Shown piece after piece: positions 54,153 to 64,000 of a stretch of DNA of 64,000 bases. The position numbers and the translations under genes were made by a program. The stretch spans positions 930,001-994,000 of the forward strand of contig JASISA010000010.1 of the NCBI GenBank assembly GCA_031771865.1, written 5' to 3'. Source of the stretch: Nothophaeocryptopus gaeumannii (taxonomy: Eukaryota > Ascomycota > Dothideomycetes > Mycosphaerellales > Mycosphaerellaceae). Numbering within the stretch: position 1 is the stretch's first letter; each line of letters starts with the position of its first letter. The notes under the pieces were generated by a model, which saw only the letters and a program-made list of their open reading frames with translations, ran no database searches and had not been told where the DNA came from.

Positions 54153-57100
54153 TCATCTCTTCTTACTTCCCTTCCCACCCCTACCACCACCTTTCCCTCC
54201 TCGACCAACACCTCCCTTGCCCTTCTCACTGCCAGCGCCGGCTGCAGCTACGCTCATCATAACTCTCATACTCTTGACAGGAATCACACCCAGGACCTCT
54301 GGCTCACGCCACGCCTTGATCAAATCCGCCTCGCGCGGCCAGATCCTCTCCGTATCCTGCGCCTGTGCATCGACTTTCTTGACATCTGCCGCATCACGTC
54401 CCCACTTCCCCAGAACCTCCCGGACAGCTTTACCTTTCTTCTGTTGACCAGGTTGCATTTTTACTTTGTACTTGTACCTGGCGAGGGCGGCCCAGGGAGC
54501 ACATATAGGGATAGCTTCTAGAATCTCGTCGCCAGGGAGAGGTTGCCCGATAAGCGCATCCAGTTGCGTGACAGCGGCTGTCTCGTCTTCTGCTAGGTCC
54601 TCCACGCCTTCTTCGAGGTTCAGACGGCGAATCTCTTCTGCTTCGAGACCTTGCCGTTGGGCCCTCTCGTGTTGAGCGCGTCTTCGGGCGCGAGCTTCCT
54701 CTACGGACTCGACCTTTTCGGCTTTCGCTGCCGCCTCCGCTACGCGATCTTCTTCAGCTTTGCGCGATCCGAGCAGCCTCATGGCAAGCTCGCGATCTTC
54801 AGGGGTCTGGTGGGCATACTTCATGGCAATTTTCCTCTGCTTGCCTTTCTTTCCACGCAGGTGCTGCTTTGACTTTTGCTTTGGCTCAGTCTGGGGAGTT
54901 CTACCCTTCTCCACTCGAGCTTGGGCCTTGCGTTCTCTGTTCGACATTTGCTGGGATTCGGCTTCTTGTGCCTCGGTTGCGGTTGCCGTCGCATCGCCCG
55001 ATGTAGCCGTACTTTCGGTATCCTCACGTCCAAGCTCGGTACCATCTTCGCCGTCTGGGCCGGACTCACTGCCGTTTTGGGATTCACTTTCATCCTCATC
55101 GTGCTCATCATCGCCGTCCTCCTCATCCTTGGACTCGGCATCGAAGCCATTCGACTGCAGCGGGTTCCGTGGCTGATGCCTGCGACCAGTCTCGTCGTCT
55201 TCATCCTCTGAACCATATGTCCTCTCGCGCTGAGCTTCTGGAGATTCGTCACTCGAGATGTCTTGCGCAGTCTGTGCAACGTCCGGGAATTCATCGCCGT
55301 CATCCTCTATTCGTGGCGCAGGAGCAGCTGCGTCTGGGAACTCATCGTCACTATCGTCGTCTGCCTGATCATCTCCAACAGCAGAAGATTCTGCAATCGA
55401 GTCGCCATCTGTGAGTTCTGGTGTTGCCAAGTAGCTGCTCTGCCGTGGGAGCTGTAAATGATGTTTCACGTGCTTCGCTTTACTCTCTTCACTGATCTGG
55501 AACGTGACCGCGAAGCCCAGGAGAAGCCGAGCCGGTGGCAAGAAGTTCTTCTTTCCACGCACCATGAAGCCTCCCGTAGTCAAGTACTCCCCTGTAGGCG
55601 CAGTCTTTGACACCTGATCAGCATTCACCCACCATGCTGACATGACAGCTTTGCTATCCCAAGCATTGCTCGTGCATACAGCGAGGTCTCCGGCTTGCTG
55701 TAAGGTTGATGGTGGGATCGGATCGCTCGAATTCGATGACTTGTTCTTCACGATAACACTGGCGGCTCCGTGAAGATCTGCATGAATGTAGACATCACCC
55801 TTTTTGAGGTATCTTCGGTAGAGCATCTCGTTCTGTTGCGCATCTTTGCCAGCTAGGACCAGATACCCATCGGACGAGATGAAGTAGATGAACTTCTCGA
55901 ACCAGAACTGCTTGCGCACGGGGCGTAGAACATCTTTCTCTTGTTTGAGCTCCTTCTTGAGACTGGCCATAACCTTTTGTTCGGTGGACTTGATGGCCTT
56001 CTGCGAGGCTTGTTCTGTCCTCTCTTGCTTCACAGCTGCTGTTCGTTTCTGGTCGTAGTATTGACGTGCGTTGCTCCATGCCGATGCGGCCAAATCGACA
56101 TCGATGGCCAGCCGCTTTTGTTCTGTCTTCGTGGGCGCCGTCTGAGTATCTTCATCTTCGCTGTCGGAAGGCTCGCTATCGGTCTCATTAGCCACATCAT
56201 CCTCATCCTCCGCGCCCAGGTCGGAGAGTAATATTGTTATGGTGTTCTCGTGTAGTTTCAAGGGTAGCTTGATCATCTCGGCTACCGGGTTGTGTCTGGC
56301 CTGTTCGTTTTCAATCAGGCGCCCGATGTCGACCCAATCCATCCCCTGTGCGATGAGTCCATTGACAGCAGCGACAGCCTCTTCTACACGCTCAACGTTT
56401 GCTTCGATAGCTTGAGCTTTCCGCACGTTCAGCTCCTGTACTTGCTGCAAACCTTCGATCCGCTGTTCCTGTTCTTTCTTGGCGTGATCTATTCGCTTCT
56501 TCGCATTGTCCTCGCGCTCTTGCAGTCTTGATTCTAGCTTCTGACCCTCTATTGATGAGAAGAACTCGTCGACAGCGGAGTTAAAACCTTCATGTTCGAG
56601 AAACACAATCGATTCGTCGTTGGCGAGTTGCGCTGGCTTGAAGGGATGGAAGTCGTCGTACATCAAACCCTTTCTCTCGTGGTCGTCATTTGCTTCACCA
56701 TCGTGAGCTTCCGGCGTCCTATTCCTTTTTGCCAAAATATACCCCTTGGCGACCGGTGCAGAAGTGATCTCTTCGATCACAGCCTCGGCCTTCCTCAAAG
56801 CATTGAGAACTTGCTCCAGCAGATCGTCGCTCCCAATCACTTGGTCCGGTTGAAGCTCTCTGTCAACTTTTGAGACATGTAAAGCATGGTCGATGAGCAC
56901 AGGCGGGAACTGCGTAGTCGTCATGGCCAAAGCCCTCCTGAGCGCATCGCTCGCTTTCTTCTTCGTTTTCTTGCCGGGTTTCTTCGCCTCCCCTGCTTGC
57001 TTGTCCACAGCTCTTTGCAGTCCCTCCTTTAGCCATTCCTCCGTCAGCGCGGGGACTCCTTCGTAGTTCTGCCGTAGTGTGAGGTTGTATTTGAGGCCCT

Positions 57101-57539
57101 GTCTGTACTGCTCGTGTTCTGCCCCCTCGCTCACACTCCTTAAGAGCCCGAGGATGGTCAATTCGTTGTCGGTCAGGACGATGTTGCCACCAGCATAGAA
57201 CTCCAGGAACAGGCGGTATGCTCCATCTGAGAACTCGAGCTCAAGGACTCGATCGGTGCCTATCTGCTTGACTCCGGTACATCTTCTTGTCCTTAGAAAC
57301 TTCCGTAGTCTTGCAACAAACGGTGATGGTGCGGCAGCTGTGCCCCTCGTGAACTTGGTCAAGTGACAACGGAAGCCACTGTCGATCACGAGCTGCTCGC
57401 GGTAGTTCGGTTTGGCGAATTTGAGCAGGAAGATGCGCGAGCTCAGATCGTATACGTTGGCGAGTCGAAGGGAGGTAAGGCTGTTGGAGAGCTCGTGAGC
57501 AATGATCTTCACGTCCAGAGACGAGAATCGTTGCTTCAT
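54153..57539 (-). CDS. RQC2: Ribosome quality control complex subunit Rqc2/Tae2 (NEMF)
   Basis: One intronless frame of 1128 aa from the ATG at 57539. MKQRFSSLDVKIIAHELSNS and FLLKFAKPNYREQLVIDSG form the NFACT-N domain. GTDRVLELEFSD contains the Asp-Arg pair needed for CAT-tailing in yeast Rqc2. A coiled coil follows (about residues 340-400, EDNAKKRIDHAKKEQEQRIE). The NFACT-R domain (about 545-690) has YFISSDGYLVLAGKDAQQNE and DVYIHADLHGAASVIVKNK. A very acidic stretch covers about 710-870. The NFACT-C domain near the end has PICAPWAALARYKYKVKMQP. Rqc2 binds stalled 60S subunits, recruits the Ltn1 ligase and adds C-terminal Ala/Thr tails. The gene is intact and housekeeping. It ends with a Gly/Lys-rich tail. 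Confidence 0.95.
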   Translation of the reverse strand: MKQRFSSLDVKIIAHELSNSLTSLRLANVYDLSSRIFLLKFAKPNYREQLVIDSGFRCHLTKFTRGTAAAPSPFVARLRKFLRTRRCTGVKQIGTDRVLELEFSDGAYRLFLEFYAGGNIVLTDNELTILGLLRSVSEGAEHEQYRQGLKYNLTLRQNYEGVPALTEEWLKEGLQRAVDKQAGEAKKPGKKTKKKASDALRRALAMTTTQFPPVLIDHALHVSKVDRELQPDQVIGSDDLLEQVLNALRKAEAVIEEITSAPVAKGYILAKRNRTPEAHDGEANDDHERKGLMYDDFHPFKPAQLANDESIVFLEHEGFNSAVDEFFSSIEGQKLESRLQEREDNAKKRIDHAKKEQEQRIEGLQQVQELNVRKAQAIEANVERVEEAVAAVNGLIAQGMDWVDIGRLIENEQARHNPVAEMIKLPLKLHENTITILLSDLGAEDEDDVANETDSEPSDSEDEDTQTAPTKTEQKRLAIDVDLAASAWSNARQYYDQKRTAAVKQERTEQASQKAIKSTEQKVMASLKKELKQEKDVLRPVRKQFWFEKFIYFISSDGYLVLAGKDAQQNEMLYRRYLKKGDVYIHADLHGAASVIVKNKSSNSSDPIPPSTLQQAGDLAVCTSNAWDSKAVMSAWWVNADQVSKTAPTGEYLTTGGFMVRGKKNFLPPARLLLGFAVTFQISEESKAKHVKHHLQLPRQSSYLATPELTDGDSIAESSAVGDDQADDDSDDEFPDAAAPAPRIEDDGDEFPDVAQTAQDISSDESPEAQRERTYGSEDEDDETGRRHQPRNPLQSNGFDAESKDEEDGDDEHDEDESESQNGSESGPDGEDGTELGREDTESTATSGDATATATEAQEAESQQMSNRERKAQARVEKGRTPQTEPKQKSKQHLRGKKGKQRKIAMKYAHQTPEDRELAMRLLGSRKAEEDRVAEAAAKAEKVESVEEARARRRAQHERAQRQGLEAEEIRRLNLEEGVEDLAEDETAAVTQLDALIGQPLPGDEILEAIPICAPWAALARYKYKVKMQPGQQKKGKAVREVLGKWGRDAADVKKVDAQAQDTERIWPREADLIKAWREPEVLGVIPVKSMRVMMSVAAAGAGSEKGKGGVGRGGKGGGRGGKGSKKR

Positions 57540-57668
57540 CTTCGGTATAGTCCTAAGAGACTGATATGATAGTGTCGTTGGTCTTACGAACTCAGTTCAC
57601 ACACACGTAGATGTATAACAAACACTCAGTGCGTCATTATCGGTGTCGTTTTCCAGGTACCGCGCTTT

Positions 57669-59210
57669 TTGCCGCCAAGACCAGCTCACCAACCGGGTCA
57701 TGCCCCTCCTGTTGACTTCGAACCTCGAACTTATCGACCACGTCATCAACATGACCATCAGACCATTGCAGAGGCAGGCCGCTTACGGAGATATGGCTTG
57801 TCACTTGCTGCAGGCATAGACATCCTCATATTGATACTCATTGCTGACCATCAGAATCGTACTGACTATCTCGCTCATAACGTCACGCCTCAGGCAAGGG
57901 ACCCATCGCTGCACGCAGTGTTTCATCAGCTGAACTATACTCACAAACAGCTGGACATATACGGCGAGCTGATGGATGCCATATACCTTTACAGCAAGTA
58001 CGGAAAGCCCATCTCCTATGTCGCCTGGATCTCTGTGCGTGAGCTCACCGCTTCCGTGTGCACTATTTGGACGGAGAAGGATTTGTCGATCTGGAAAGTG
58101 CGTGGTGAAATACCACACTTCACATATTCGAAGACTATGCTTTGGGCCGCCATTGATTGCGCGCTTCGACTGGCGGACAAGCGCAACTTCCCTTGCCCAA
58201 ATCGCTTCAATGGCCTCGGAACGAGAGACGAGATCATGGAGAGCGTAATGGATCATGGATACAACCACCAAACGCAGACCTTCATACATAGCTACGAGCA
58301 CCCAGAAGCTGTCGATTCCGCAGTCCTGATCGGCCCCCTCGTCTTCTTCGTCGCTCCCAATGATCCTCGATTTCTCAACACCCTCAATACGATCCTCAGA
58401 CCGCCGGAGCAAGTGGCCTCACAAGCAACGGTATGGTCTTTCGTTACAATACCAAGACAAGCGATGACGGTGCGTATGACTTCTTCCTCCTCACAAACCC
58501 TTCACACCTTCTTAAAGAGGGCATGTGAATCTCGGACCTAGCTCCATGTAGTCTTTCGCTATGCCCTGCTATACATGCTCTCTAGCTCACGAACGAGCGC
58601 TAGAGCGTGAGACATGGATTACAGTCACCTCGCACATCCGATCGGATAGCGCTTCCGCACCTTGTTTCCTACCTCACAAGGAAAGGTGAGCGTAAAATAC
58701 CCTGTAAAGTGGCCTTAACCCCTACAGATACCGCGACAAAGGTAAGCCAAGGCCTTGCAAGTGCCCGATCATCCTTGGGCCGATTGAATTCTACGCTGGT
58801 TGATACGTCGACGGGAACGCTATTCGAGCGGATATGCGAGGTGACTGTAGTGGTGAGACTGAGACATCACTCCGAAATCGCCCATGTGCAATCCTCAATC
58901 CGGGAACAACCTTATGGACTTTTTGATTGCAAACACCATCAGCTAAGACAACACCTTCTCAACACAGGTCTTGCAGAAGACGAAGGCGCCTTCTCCATGT
59001 GCACATTCTGGCTCGTGGAAGCACCGACACGCGCCGGTGCATAGAATACGAAGCAAAATATCTCGACCAAAACGCTTCGTTGTTTGAGAACACGCTAGGT
59101 TCCTTCAATCACTTATGCATGTTCTCGGAAGAGATAAGCAAGAGTGATGAGCAGCTGGGCAATACACCCAGGCGTTTTCGCACTTGGCGTTGATTTCTGC
59201 GGCGACCTCT
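57669..59210 (+). pseudogene. Glycoside hydrolase family 15 relic
   Basis: Starting 130 bases from the RQC2 start on the other strand. GH15 (glucoamylase/trehalase-like) sequence is recognisable from about 57940: HKQLDIYGELMDAIYLYSKY, then FTYSKTMLWAAIDCALRLAD, then FFVAPNDPRFLNTLNTILRP. After a frameshift near 58400 comes NGMVFRYNTKTSDD, then an intron-like gap to about 58971. Downstream are GAFSMCTFWLVEAPTRAG, a frame change at about 59042, FNHLCMFSEEISKSDEQLGN, and another at about 59170. The N-terminal half of the family is missing and there is no ATG. At the site where the family usually has Trp-Glu near SIW-x-V-R-G, this copy has Lys (codon 58095-58097). It is a dead fragment. Confidence 0.72.
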
Positions 59211-61289
59211 CGAGATGCCTGTGAATGCGGGCGACGACCACCTATCTGGTTGCGTACGTAACAGCAGAGATCTGAGGTGTTCAGCGGTCATCCGGCCAAG
59301 TCCATCGACCGGACTACTGCAACAGGAAGTTACTGCGCAGTAACGACTAACATGAAGCCTTTGTCGACGCAGCTGCAAGGCTCGGACGAACAACGAACAA
59401 GCCCGCCCCCAAGCGCACTATGACTCCCTGCCACACAAGTCCTGTTAGCAGCATCGACGGCTTCGAATCCCCCCGTTTGCGGGTTATGCAGGCTCAGGGT
59501 AGTAGCAGGCAGTCGTGGCGGCAGACTGCAGGCAATCCCAAGTACATACCTCACCAACCACGTCACGTGCGGCAGCTCATACCTTGACCAAGTCGAAGCT
59601 ATGGCGTCAGGGGATCCAATCGAAACTAGCCGAAAACTCTAATGGAATCTCAAGGCCTCGCGCTCATCATCTGATGAACCGTCGTCTCGAGGTAGCCTCG
59701 AAGGCAGCGAATTGGAGACGGTAATGCAAACCGCGCAGTGCAAGTGATCATTGACTTTCTTCGCCGGATCTTCTCACACGGCAGGAATGACAAGAAGGAT
59801 TGCGGGTAACATTCATCATACATGTGTCGCAGATTGTCTTTGTAAGGGATGTGCGGTAGTAAGCGGGAGGTGGTTTAGAAGCCGTCATTGCATATCGATC
59901 CGGTGTTTAGGCGCTCCAGGCCTAGGACGCCGATAATTAGCAGCCAACTAGCAGTGAAGGAAAGAATTTCTTTTTCGCTCTCGCTCTCAGGTGTTGCTGT
60001 TGTGCTCTGTATCAATCTCCCAATTGACTGGGCAGAGCTGGGTAGGAGACAGTGAAAGGGAGGTAGGTTGGTTTCGTCATGGTCTTGGCTTGGGCGGGTG
60101 AAGCCAAGCTTTGGTGAGGCGGAAAATAAGGCGGGAGTGGTGTCACGTGTAGTGTTCCGTAGCGGGAAAGAGTCAGGACATTGCAGGCGGTTTGTCTAGT
60201 CGCAGAAACTGTGATCATGTTTACCGTAGCCGCATTGTTTGTGAAAGAAGGTAGGCGCCACGTAGATTGCGCTGATGAGAGAGTCATTGTCATCTTCGCT
60301 CTGGCGTAGGGCTGCTATTAGGTTGATTCGGACCGCGATCCTGGTTGTTGCCCGTGATCGCCGATACCATTCTTATCGTTCGCTCGTTCGATTGTCATCT
60401 TCAAATTCACCAGACCTGCTAGGCTCTTTGAACGTGAGACATACGCTTCCTGGGTTGCTCGCACTAAGGCGACTATCGCCTAACAAGACTTGTTGATCGT
60501 TCAACGCCTGCTTAGCCGGGTCTCATTCCACGCACTAAGTGTTGTCTTCTTGTCACCAGCAAGGGTTGTTGTTGGTAGGATTGCGCTAACAGCAAATACA
60601 TGGAGCCGAGAAGCAATTGCTTGTGTGGATAGCTGTTTTGACCAGTCCAGGGAGGCAAGCAGAGGCAACTCACGGTCTTGGTATCCAGACAATACTGTTG
60701 CATGCAGTAGAATCTCTCGAACTTCTCGGCAAGGCACGATCTTCGACATACGTTGGATAGATTCCAGGATGAGACTGTGCATATGCACACGAAGCACATT
60801 CAATATTCGGAATACGCCGGTCGGCCATGTGGTGCTTCTCGTGTGTGTACCCCAGCTGGAGATCCCCCTTGTCTACTTACCTTGGCGGTTGCTCGATCCG
60901 GTTGGTGTGTTGAATAGCGGCACTCTTGCATCCTGGTTACCGTATGCGTGGTAGATCGTGAGAAGGTGCGCTGTGTGCCCTTGCACTTCTGACAATCGAG
61001 ATGAAGGTGACGTCGTTCTCCAAGTTGCGCGAATTCCATCTCACTACGGAAAAGTCTAGTTGCGCGGCGGTGGAGATTGCTGCATTGTGATAAACAGTGA
61101 GTGAGTGGAGTTCTTTGAGGCTGTGTCCAACACTGCGAACCCCACCGCATTCGCGCTCTCAGCTCGCATCTCGCAGTCTTCGCGATGTCGTTGAAAGAAG
61201 GCCCGTTTAGAACTTGGTGATGATTGGCTCCGTCGAGAGACCGTCTGAATCCGCGCACTTCGCCGGTCAGGGCCCTGGTATGGCTCCGT
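59211..61289. other. Intergenic, no supported gene
   Basis: About 2.1 kb with only overlapping short reading frames (for example 60490-60954 plus, 60800-61387 minus) and no motif. Composition is normal. Confidence 0.45.
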
Positions 61290-62221
61290 TCAGCTCGCGA
61301 CGCTACCAGCAAGCCAGCGGTCATGGCGTCGTTTCCTACCGAAATGTCTTGGGAGTCCCATTTGCTCGAAGCACAGTTCGTACTCACTGAGCTCTTGCTG
61401 ATCCGTGATAGTACCTGGCGTTAGCACAAATCCCTCATCAAGAAGTGCGCTCTCGACGTCATGCTCGAGCTCGCCTTCGTGTTTGTATAGCAGGACAATC
61501 TCCCGGAGCCACTTGGTCTTCGCAGGCCCAAGCGAGATCAACCAGTCGATGAGAGTGCTTTCACTCCAGTCTTTTAGCCAGAACAGGGGCCGCCAGCACT
61601 CAAAAACATTGTGCTGGTAGTACAGAGGCAGCGTCTCCTCCCGTAGCGCCTGAGACACCCTGGTTATAGCAGGAGGCGGCGGACGGTTGAAGCGGTCCAT
61701 TCTGATTGGCCGCTGTACCAGCTCTGCATCTGTAGCATGCGTCGGAGCGAGCGCATTGCTGTGCCAGAAAGCATGTTTCTGTGTTGAGATTGGCATCCAC
61801 TCGGTAACTGCATGAATGAGAACCATTTCGCGAAGCTCAGCGGGAAGTTCCAGGAGTCGACTGCGCGGTGCACTGGCGAGAGAGGTTAGCAATGCAAGCA
61901 TATTGGCCGAGAGGTGGTCCCATACGGTGGCAGCATTTCTTGAAGACGCTGTCGATGACTGCTCAGCCACGTGATGGATATCTCGTCGCCTTCCTCCTCT
62001 GCCCACACCAGAGCGCGTCCGATCCCCGCTACCAGTGAACGGCAGTACGTCTTCACTTCTGCCGGCAGGCGGACATTCGGGTATCTCCAAAGCGTCGATT
62101 CGGCAAAAACCCCTGCCTCATCGGCACGACCACTCTGGTTCGCTTGAGCCACGAAGCCGTTAAACACCTGAAGATGGGCAGAAATGCCGCCTTGGTCGTC
62201 CGAGTCCATCCAGCGCGCCAT
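61290..62221 (-). CDS. LPAEL/2EXR-like fungal protein with extra N-terminal region, 292 aa
   Basis: Two exons: 61926-62221 and 61290-61872. The 53-bp intron (GTATGG...TTGCTAAC...GCCAG) keeps the frame and gives 292 aa from the ATG at 62221. Exon 1 encodes about 98 residues with AEVKTYCRSLVAGIGRALVW and ITWLSSHRQRLQEML, a helical region I do not recognise. Exon 2 starts with the family motif RLLELPAELREMVLIHAV, then ITRVSQALREETLPLYYQHN, the second landmark, and FWLKDWSESTLIDWLISLGP, a strand-helix region often found after it. It is the longest and best-preserved member of the four LPxEL relatives in the window. Molecular function is unknown. An unspliced alternative start at 62090 gives a longer, repetitive N-terminus and is less likely. 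Confidence 0.75.
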
Positions 62222-64000
62222 CGCATTTCATCGACCAACTGCAGTGATGGCGATGCGAATGGCAAAGTTAGGAGTGAGGTCCGCAAGTATGTGTTGGTCA
62301 CTGGTAGGAGGTTTATGGTCGTCGGCGCCCTCCGGCGTTAAGAAGGAGATCTAGCAGAGTTTCGGCCTTAGGGTGAACTTCACTACTCCCACTTCAACCT
62401 GAGACCACACTTCAATTCTTCCTTGAACCTCATCTCGTTCTCCTACGCACAACTCTGCGAACGCAGTCTACCATGGCTCCGTTTCTCAATTTGCTATGCC
62501 AAAATCTCACAGGACGGGCACCGGAAACTACCTGATTCCGAGCCTCACAGCTTGCGACCACAGACGCGGCAGGAGTCCACCCACCCGTTGTTCGCCGCCT
62601 CGCCTGAGTTGGCCGACGACTCTATCCTATTGTCCAGAGCAGGCTCAACGACAACTTCGACGATGATCATGGCACAAGTTACGAAGCATCTCCATTGGCG
62701 TCTCCATGCCTTCACCGCTCCAATGCTGTCGCAAAGCCGACGGCAAGCGCACAACCCACGCTTTTGCTTTTGAACGGATCTTCGCCTACATGGACAACAC
62801 AGATAGTTGCCGGGCGTTCACCGGCTCCTTCAATACATCCAACAACCACGCTCGTCGCGAGGACTGCGGACTGTGGAGAGCGGTGTCGAGGACAGCGAGG
62901 TCTACCGAACGATACATCCCACGTCCTGAGGCTCAGCGAAGGATTCCTTCGCAGGTCCAGACAGCCTTTCCATACCCCATAGGATGCTTTCGAGAATAGT
63001 CCCGATGATCTCCGACATCCACCCATTGCTACTGGGCGATGCACACTATGAGCCGCAATGCTGTCACGCTGAGTGTATTCTTGCAAATGAGATAGTCCAG
63101 GCTTCACCGCTGGCAAAGTCGCATCTCACACGAGACGACCGGAAGAGCCCAAGAAGGCAATTCCTCCACAGAAGCCTTGAGATACCGAAACATATCGCCC
63201 GCATCTACGATGGTGCAGCCAGCGAGTCATCTTGTCAGGACGAAAGGGACTCGCACATGCTTCTCCATGCGTCCGTACCGCCAAACTGTGACGCCTCTGT
63301 ATTGATTCATCTGCAAGATCAAAATCTCGGAACAAGTCATATTCTAGATGTCCTATCGACATAAGCTCCGGACTAGGATGCGTTGGCGTGGTGTTTTCTT
63401 TGGCATGGCATGTGGTTAACTGCTTCTACGCCTTATCTCGTCAATTGTGTCACACACAGGGCATCTTGGACGTCACCCAGATGTACTTGTTGGATGTACA
63501 GTCAAGGGCACCGTCACTGGAAGCGCAAGTTCACCGCCTACATTGGACTGACAGTATCATCGAGTTCCTTGCACTCTGTGGATTCTGATTGGTCACGGGA
63601 CCACAAATCGCCGCTCTGTCGCCCTCATAAGGTTGGCGTGGGCCCGCAACCTTCATGTCCTCGGAAAGGATGGCCGAACGTCTGATTGTTTCGAATAATC
63701 TTCGCTCATCCTTCTCTGATGTTCCCTTTTTCGTCTTCCGAAAGATCCCCGACGTCTTCAATCCAGGTGAATGTCCGATGTCGCTAGGAATCAATAAAAC
63801 ATCGATTCGGGCATACTTTGACCATATAATACGTTTCACGTGAATTGTTATTCCATAAGGTATTATCCTGCCTCAGGCCTAATTTCGCAGCCGTGTATAA
63901 CTATAGCCATTTTAGCAGTGTATTCTTGTAGCCTGGTTTCCGTGAACGAAGGCCTTTTTAGGTCGGTTACCTGGGCTCCTAACCTAGATCCATAAGGCTG
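62222..64000. other. Right end of window, no supported gene
   Basis: Reading frames at 62423-62773, 62984-63364 and 63531-63839 overlap others on the opposite strand and show no recognised motif. Parts may be relics. The last 150 bases (from about 63845) become AT-richer, with TATAACTATAGCC-type sequence that could be the edge of another repeat, but too little is visible. Confidence 0.35.

Noticed and set aside
1..64000. Biosynthetic gene cluster, CRISPR array, rRNA or tRNA genes
   Set aside because: No polyketide or peptide synthase, no regularly spaced repeats and no rRNA sequence were seen. tRNAs were looked for only by eye, so a missed one is possible.

Overview
The window is nuclear DNA of a filamentous ascomycete, most likely a dothideomycete. 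The reasons are short introns (about 47-91 bp) with GTRNGY donors, CTAAC-like branch sites and YAG acceptors; fungal-only families (Zn2Cys6 regulators, JmjC/PHD demethylase, several LPAEL/2EXR-like proteins); and a block of DNA with the classic signature of repeat-induced point mutation (RIP). The lineage is inference; no marker gene was available.

Layout. 1-4125 holds a non-LTR (LINE, Tad1-like) retrotransposon on the minus strand, broken by frameshifts but hardly touched by RIP. 4130-9760 is an extreme RIP block almost lacking CpA and TpG. Its first 4.1 kb is a Ty1/copia gag-pol on the plus strand that still reads in one frame through many TAG/TAA stops. After a gap come a GPH/sucrose-type transporter (11.1-12.7 kb), a TA-flanked MITE candidate (13.3 kb), an LPAEL-family gene (13.5 kb) and a decayed relative (15.6-16.8 kb). 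Then follow a two-finger C2H2 regulator (17.6-19.8 kb), an unknown small gene (22.2 kb) and SEC24 (23.8-26.8 kb). 27-38 kb is rich in relics (zinc alcohol dehydrogenase, Zn2Cys6 regulator, LPAEL-family) around one intact acyl-CoA synthetase (30.7-32.4 kb). A conserved core follows: SF3b14 and a JHD1-type demethylase, divergently transcribed (38.6-44.5 kb). 45-48 kb has a frameshifted isochorismatase-type hydrolase and another relic. Then come a ten-exon secreted cysteine-rich/threonine-rich protein (49.1-50.9 kb), an SDR oxidoreductase (52.1-53.2 kb), RQC2/TAE2 (54.2-57.5 kb), a GH15 relic (57.7-59.2 kb) and a two-exon LPAEL-family gene (61.3-62.2 kb).

The intact genes serve unrelated jobs: COPII secretion, splicing, ribosome quality control, chromatin, sugar uptake and fatty acid activation. 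I see no biosynthetic cluster and no CRISPR, rRNA or recognisable tRNA. The strongest theme is decay: a RIP-burned copia beside an un-RIPed LINE, and at least six relic genes, two of which carry short direct duplications exactly where the reading frame breaks. Other points worth checking are an in-frame splice continuation downstream of the SF3b14 stop, split zinc-cluster half-motifs in the JHD1 protein, and a frameshift lying inside a G-quadruplex motif.

Exon boundaries were worked out by hand from splice signals and reading-frame continuity. No homology search was possible, so family names rest on recognised motifs.
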